This document shows, piece after piece, positions 5,564 through 8,702 of a stretch of DNA of 8,702 nt (the first letter of the stretch is position 1; each line of letters starts with the position of its first letter). Both the position numbers and the translations under genes were made by a program. Origin of the DNA: an uncultured Planctomycetaceae bacterium (GTDB taxonomy: Bacteria; Planctomycetota; Planctomycetia; Pirellulales; Pirellulaceae); NCBI GenBank assembly GCA_903921945.1, contig CAIXSC010000966.1:1-8702 (forward strand), written 5' to 3'. Below the pieces are notes generated by a model. It ran no database searches and had not been told where the DNA came from. It saw only the letters and a list, made by a program, of their open reading frames with translations.

Positions 5564-7096
5564 CTAACCGAACACGCCAAGCACCGGCGTGCCGCCTTCG
5601 ACAACCGGTGTCGGCCGGTTTTCCGCGTTGGGAACACGGAGCTCATGATCGATTCCCATGGCGTGGTAAACGGTTGCCGCGAGATCCTCGGGGGAAACCG
5701 GCTTTTCCATCGCGTACGCGGCGTCTTTATCCGACTTGCCGTAGATCCGTCCGCCCGCCACCCCGCCGCCCGCCAGGACATTCGAGAAAAGCGTGCTCCA
5801 ATGGTCGCGCCCCCATTGAGCGTTAGCGCGAGGCGTGCGGCCCATCTCGCCTGTGGCCACCACCAACGTCTCCTGCAACAACCCGCGTTCTTCCAAATCC
5901 TGAATGAGCGCCGAGTACGCCTGATCGAATGTCGGCAGCAGATGTTTCTTCACGTCATCGCTGTTGCGATGCGAATCCCAACTGTAGCCGTCCACGCAGT
6001 CGTAATGCACCGTGACGTATCGCACACCGGCTTCCACAAGCCGTCGAGCCATCAACACGCTCTGCCCGAACAAATGGCGTCCGTAACGGTCTCTGAGCGC
6101 CGCTGGCTCGCGGCGGATGTCGAGCGCTTCGCGCGTCTTGTTGGATGTCACCAACGCCAAAGCTCGCTGCCGAAAAGCCTCGAAGCTGGCCATGGCCGCT
6201 GGCCGTCCAGGGCTAGCAGCCAATGAACCTGCCGAATCGACAGGACCGCCGGAGTTCGCCACGTGCGCGGCATTCGATTGGCCGCCGGCGAGCAGCTCGT
6301 CCAGCCGTCGCCGTTCCAGGTTGAACTGGTCGAGCAACGAATGACGGCCATTCAATCGATCGAGCGTCATGCCTTCGCGCGGGGCCAAACCGGCGATTTG
6401 GTAGTTCAGTTCCTCATCCGAGCAATCACGCCAGTACGGGTTGTCCGTGAGCGACTTCTTTTCGATCTGCGTCGTGAGCGGATTGAACCGCGGTCCGAGC
6501 CAACCGGCGTGTTCTCCAGGTCGCGGATACTGGCCCTTCTCCTGGAGTCGGCCGAGTGTATTCGGGACGACCATGTATGAGGCCAGTGATCGGTCGAGCC
6601 CCTGTTTTCGCTGTTCCAAGTATTCCACGATCGATCCGATCGACGGCCAATCACGCGGCGTTGGCGAGAAACCGCCACCGATCGGCACATGCCAGCGACG
6701 CCCCGTCTGTAGGTAATGCCCGCCACCGCTGTGATCGTTGAACGAATGCGACATCGAGCGAATGACGCAGAACTTGTCGGAGATCGCCGCCGTCTTGGGA
6801 AGGTGCTCGCCGATGAGTAACTCGGGAGTGCGGCAAGCGATCGGCTTGAACGGCCCGCGGATCTGCTCGGGCGCGTTCGGCTTCAGATCGAAAGTCTCCA
6901 ACTGGCTGGGACCGCCAAAGAGCATTAAGAAGATCACCGACTTCGCGGTTGGCTTCGGACCGGAATCAGCCGCCGCCTCCGCGGCCAGCAGCCGCGGCAG
7001 CGACATGCCTAACAGTCCCGCGCCGCCCGCCTGCAAAACCGCGCGCCGGTTCCATCCTTCGCAAGTCCGTAGTTTCGCACCGTGGATCGTCAGCAT
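5564..7096 (-). CDS. DUF1501 protein with Tat-type leader
   Basis: This 510-residue protein belongs to the DUF1501 family (Pfam PF07394), related to sulfatase/alkaline phosphatase folds and abundant in planctomycetes; its biochemical role is not established. Residues 16-42 give a twin-arginine-type leader (NRRAVLQAGGAGLLGMSLPRLLAAEA), so export is likely. Family landmarks in order are FGGPSQLETFDLKP (60-73), HSFNDHSGGGHYLQTGR (117-133), WDSHRN (373-378), GEMGRTPR (416-423), GRDHWS (429-434) and GGGVAGGRIYG (443-453). A Ser/Ala/Gly-rich stretch (about 272-303) is a likely loop. ATG 7096 is chosen because AGGAGG lies 7 nt upstream and the leader begins shortly after it. The frame is open upstream to 7372 but runs through repeats. 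DUF1501 genes often sit beside DUF1549/DUF1553 cytochrome genes; here none is adjacent. Confidence 0.93.
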   Translation of the reverse strand: MLTIHGAKLRTCEGWNRRAVLQAGGAGLLGMSLPRLLAAEAAADSGPKPTAKSVIFLMLFGGPSQLETFDLKPNAPEQIRGPFKPIACRTPELLIGEHLPKTAAISDKFCVIRSMSHSFNDHSGGGHYLQTGRRWHVPIGGGFSPTPRDWPSIGSIVEYLEQRKQGLDRSLASYMVVPNTLGRLQEKGQYPRPGEHAGWLGPRFNPLTTQIEKKSLTDNPYWRDCSDEELNYQIAGLAPREGMTLDRLNGRHSLLDQFNLERRRLDELLAGGQSNAAHVANSGGPVDSAGSLAASPGRPAAMASFEAFRQRALALVTSNKTREALDIRREPAALRDRYGRHLFGQSVLMARRLVEAGVRYVTVHYDCVDGYSWDSHRNSDDVKKHLLPTFDQAYSALIQDLEERGLLQETLVVATGEMGRTPRANAQWGRDHWSTLFSNVLAGGGVAGGRIYGKSDKDAAYAMEKPVSPEDLAATVYHAMGIDHELRVPNAENRPTPVVEGGTPVLGVFG

Positions 7097-7103
7097 CGCC
7101 AAT

Positions 7104-7109
7104 CCTCCT
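7104..7109 (-). promoter_or_regulatory. Perfect AGGAGG ribosome binding site
   Basis: The minus strand reads AGGAGG ending 7 nt before the ATG at 7096. It is the strongest Shine-Dalgarno sequence in the window. It fixes the DUF1501 start and argues against the upstream in-frame starts at 7369 and 7372. Confidence 0.85.
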
Positions 7110-7135
7110 ATCTCGGGCCCCGCAACGGTTGGCTT

Positions 7136-7162
7136 CCCATTCCCATTCCCATTCCCATTCCC
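7136..7162 (-). repeat. GGGAAT hexamer repeat, potential G-quadruplex
   Basis: Five GGG runs on the minus strand (complements of 7136-7138, 7142-7144, 7148-7150, 7154-7156 and 7160-7162) are separated by 3-nt loops of sequence AAT. This satisfies the usual G3N1-7 quadruplex rule with one spare run. The tract lies in the sense strand 40-66 nt upstream of the DUF1501 ATG, so it would be in the mRNA leader if transcription starts upstream. Hexamer repeats can also change copy number by slippage. Confidence 0.75.
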
Positions 7163-7263
7163 GTGAATCACCCGCTCAGAGGTACACGGCAAGATTCGCC
7201 CGATTCTGGAGAAAAGCCCCGCTAAAGTCAAATCGGACTGCGGTGAACGAACGTCTCGCGGGT

Positions 7264-7359
7264 CGAAAACAGCGGGGCGAAAGCTCGTCCAGAGCACGCC
7301 GAAAACAACGGGGCAAAAGCTCGTTGAAACGGGTCGAAAATAGCGGGGCGAAAGCTCGT
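7264..7359. repeat. Three direct copies of a 25-bp element, 35-36 bp apart
   Basis: Copies lie at 7264-7288, 7300-7324 and 7335-7359, starting at intervals of 36 and 35 bp. Each shares the pattern cgaaaa-(c/t)a-(g/a)cgggg-c-(g/a)aaagctcgt. Copy 1 differs from copy 2 at two positions and from copy 3 at one. The spacers of 11 and 10 bp differ. An inverted 9-mer, gccccgcta (7216-7224), matches tagcggggc of copy 3 (7341-7349) and could pair with it in RNA. The repeats fill the gap between the truB stop and the DUF1501 leader. The uneven spacing breaks any reading frame, so they are not protein repeats. Confidence 0.8.
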
Positions 7360-7368
7360 TGGAGGCCA

Positions 7369-8346
7369 TCAACCGGCGGGTTCGAGCGGAAACACTAACA
7401 CGGGTCGCCAGCGGTCGGCCGGGCCCTTTTGCAGCACGGCCACGAGTCGACCGCCGGCTCCGTACGCGGCCATCGTCGTGGCATCGGGCGGAGGCGGGAA
7501 ATCGAGCTGGACGGCCGTCGATTCGTGGCCCGACATCATGGCATCGCCACAGACGGCGGTAGCGGCGCGCTCAGGGGCGGCCGAGTTGTCGTCGATCGCT
7601 TGCCCCTGCCGCACGCGGCGTTCTTCGATCTCGGTCAACCAGCGCGTCCCGAGTCCGACCAGTGCGAGTCCCGGTGGAAGCAGATGCGCAGTGACACCCG
7701 CCAGTCCGTCCCGCTCCAAGCGCGCCAACTCAACCGACGTTTCCACTTGGAAGGGACCGATGGCGACCCGCCGCAAGTGGACCATCACCGCTTCGGTGCC
7801 GACCGCGCGGGCAATGTCGCGCCCGAGGCTCCGCACGTAGGTGCCAGTGCCGCAGGTGACATCAAGCCGCAGCTCTGGCGGTTCGTAGGCTGTGCATCGC
7901 AATGCATGAATTGTCACCGGCCGCGCGTCCAACACAACGGTCTCGCCGCGGCGGGCGCGAGCATAAGCCCGCTGGCCATCCACCTTCAACGCCGAATGAG
8001 CCGGCGGGACCTGGGAGATTTCCCCAAGGAACCGCGGCAGAACAGCCTCGATTTCCTCGTGGCTAACCGTGGGCGCGGTCGGCAACTCGACCACGTGGCC
8101 CTTGATATCCTCGGTGTCGCTCGTGCGACCCAGCAAAAACCCGGCAGCGTACCTTTTCGAGTAACGATGCACGTAGTCGACGAGCCGCGTGGCATGCCCG
8201 AGGCAAATCACCAACACACCTGTGGCGAGCGGATCGAGCGTTCCCGCATGCCCGACCTTGCAGGGACGCACGAGTCGCTGAATCCGATTGACGACGTCCC
8301 GCGACGTCATCCCCGCCGGCTTGTCGATGTTGAGAAAACCAAACAT
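7369..8346 (-). CDS. truB: tRNA pseudouridine(55) synthase TruB
   Basis: This 325-residue enzyme isomerises U55 to pseudouridine in the T-loop of tRNAs. FLNIDKPAGMTS (4-15) is the family N-terminus. GHAGTLDPLATGVL (32-45) holds the nucleophile D38. KRY (64-66) carries the active-site Tyr, PPAHSALKVDGQRAYARAR (114-132) is the second conserved block, and GTYVRSLGRDI (167-177) contains R172. The C-terminal part (about 225 onward) is TruB_C-like with a variable Ala/Pro-rich tail; total length is near the 314 residues of E. coli TruB. ATG 8346 matches the family start although its ribosome binding site is weak; a TTG at 8370 would add eight residues and has AGGG upstream. The stop overlaps an ATG (TGATG) that opens a doubtful frame into the DUF1501 gene. 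The usual rbfA neighbour is not visible; a heptamer array lies upstream. Confidence 0.95.
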   Translation of the reverse strand: MFGFLNIDKPAGMTSRDVVNRIQRLVRPCKVGHAGTLDPLATGVLVICLGHATRLVDYVHRYSKRYAAGFLLGRTSDTEDIKGHVVELPTAPTVSHEEIEAVLPRFLGEISQVPPAHSALKVDGQRAYARARRGETVVLDARPVTIHALRCTAYEPPELRLDVTCGTGTYVRSLGRDIARAVGTEAVMVHLRRVAIGPFQVETSVELARLERDGLAGVTAHLLPPGLALVGLGTRWLTEIEERRVRQGQAIDDNSAAPERAATAVCGDAMMSGHESTAVQLDFPPPPDATTMAAYGAGGRLVAVLQKGPADRWRPVLVFPLEPAG

Positions 8347-8469
8347 GAAGTCATTCGTGCCAGGGTTCAAGATTCGCCCTGCCGATGAAATCAGCAGAGA
8401 CGGTGCGACCGAAGCCTACCCGACACGACGAAAAAGAACGAGTGCCACCCGCGCAGCCTCCCTGCCTAA

Positions 8470-8702
8470 CCACCAACCACTGACCACCAACCACCGACGA
8501 CCGACAACCGACAACCAACCACCGACGACCGACGACCGACCACTGACCACCAACCACTGACCACCCACCACTGACCACCAACTACCGACGACCGACCACT
8601 GACCACCAACCACCAACCACCCACCACACACCACCCACCACAGACCACCCACCACAGACCACCCACCACAGACCACCGACCACCCACCACCGACCACCAA
8701 CC
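8470..8702. repeat. Heptanucleotide tandem array, 33 units, runs off the window
   Basis: From 8470 to the window end the sequence divides into 33 successive 7-mers plus two bases, with no indel. Every unit fits c-N-a-c-N-N-a: positions 1, 3, 4 and 7 are invariant, and 2, 5 and 6 vary. Only ten unit types occur: ccaccaa (7), ccaccca (6), ccactga (5), ccaccga (4), cgaccga (4), ccacaga (3), and caaccga, caaccaa, ctaccga and ccacaca once each. The 7-mer at 8463-8469 is a degenerate edge. Higher-order copies are visible: ccaccca-ccacaga three times in a row (units 24-29), and ccactga-ccaccaa four times. The array starts about 123 nt upstream of the truB ATG. Open frames through it give low-complexity 7-residue periodic sequence and are not genes. 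Confidence 0.93.

Noticed and set aside
7264..7359. CRISPR array
   Set aside because: The 10-11 bp spacers are far too short, repeats differ from each other, and no cas gene is present.
7429..8388. Plus-strand open frame of 319 codons opposite truB
   Set aside because: truB on the minus strand has all catalytic motifs; the opposite frame shows no family features.
8416..8700. Minus-strand frames encoding Val/Trp/Gly-rich repeat proteins
   Set aside because: They are translations of the heptamer array, which reads open in several frames because 7 is not a multiple of 3 and stops are rare in its units; there is no plausible start or fold.

Overview
The window looks like chromosomal DNA from a GC-rich planctomycete, probably a Pirellula/Blastopirellula-like lineage. 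The evidence is a DUF1501 protein with a twin-arginine-type leader, an Amt-type ammonium transporter carrying a signal peptide and a long Ala/Pro/Glu-rich linker, and gene borders full of short palindromes and tandem repeats. This is inference from gene content; no rRNA or other marker is present.

Layout, left to right. Positions 1-451 hold no credible gene but contain several short repeats and hairpins. Next come three minus-strand genes: a small DUF3806-like protein (460-855), a Gfo/Idh/MocA-type oxidoreductase (1020-2084) and a short-chain dehydrogenase (2150-2932). The two dehydrogenases lie 65 nt apart and probably form an operon, with the SDR first. A 359-nt divergent region follows; it holds a 9-bp dyad on the SDR side and a near-consensus sigma-54 promoter facing right.

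That promoter leads into a nitrogen module on the plus strand: amt (3292-4896), then a P-II signal protein of GlnK type (5101-5439), closed by a strong intrinsic terminator (5502-5538). A 12-bp hairpin with a GCAA tetraloop sits between the two genes. By family knowledge, the transporter imports ammonium and the P-II protein gates it according to nitrogen and energy status.

On the minus strand to the right are a DUF1501 protein (5564-7096) with a perfect AGGAGG ribosome binding site, then truB (7369-8346), the tRNA pseudouridine-55 synthase. Between truB and the DUF1501 start lie a (GGGAAT)n tract with G-quadruplex potential and a threefold 25-bp repeat. The window ends inside a heptanucleotide array (8470-8702): 33 consecutive 7-mers with no indel, in which four positions are invariant and three vary.

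I see no new multi-gene system. The least explained signals are the non-coding ones: the heptamer array, the threefold repeat with its G-rich neighbour, and the left-edge palindromic repeats.
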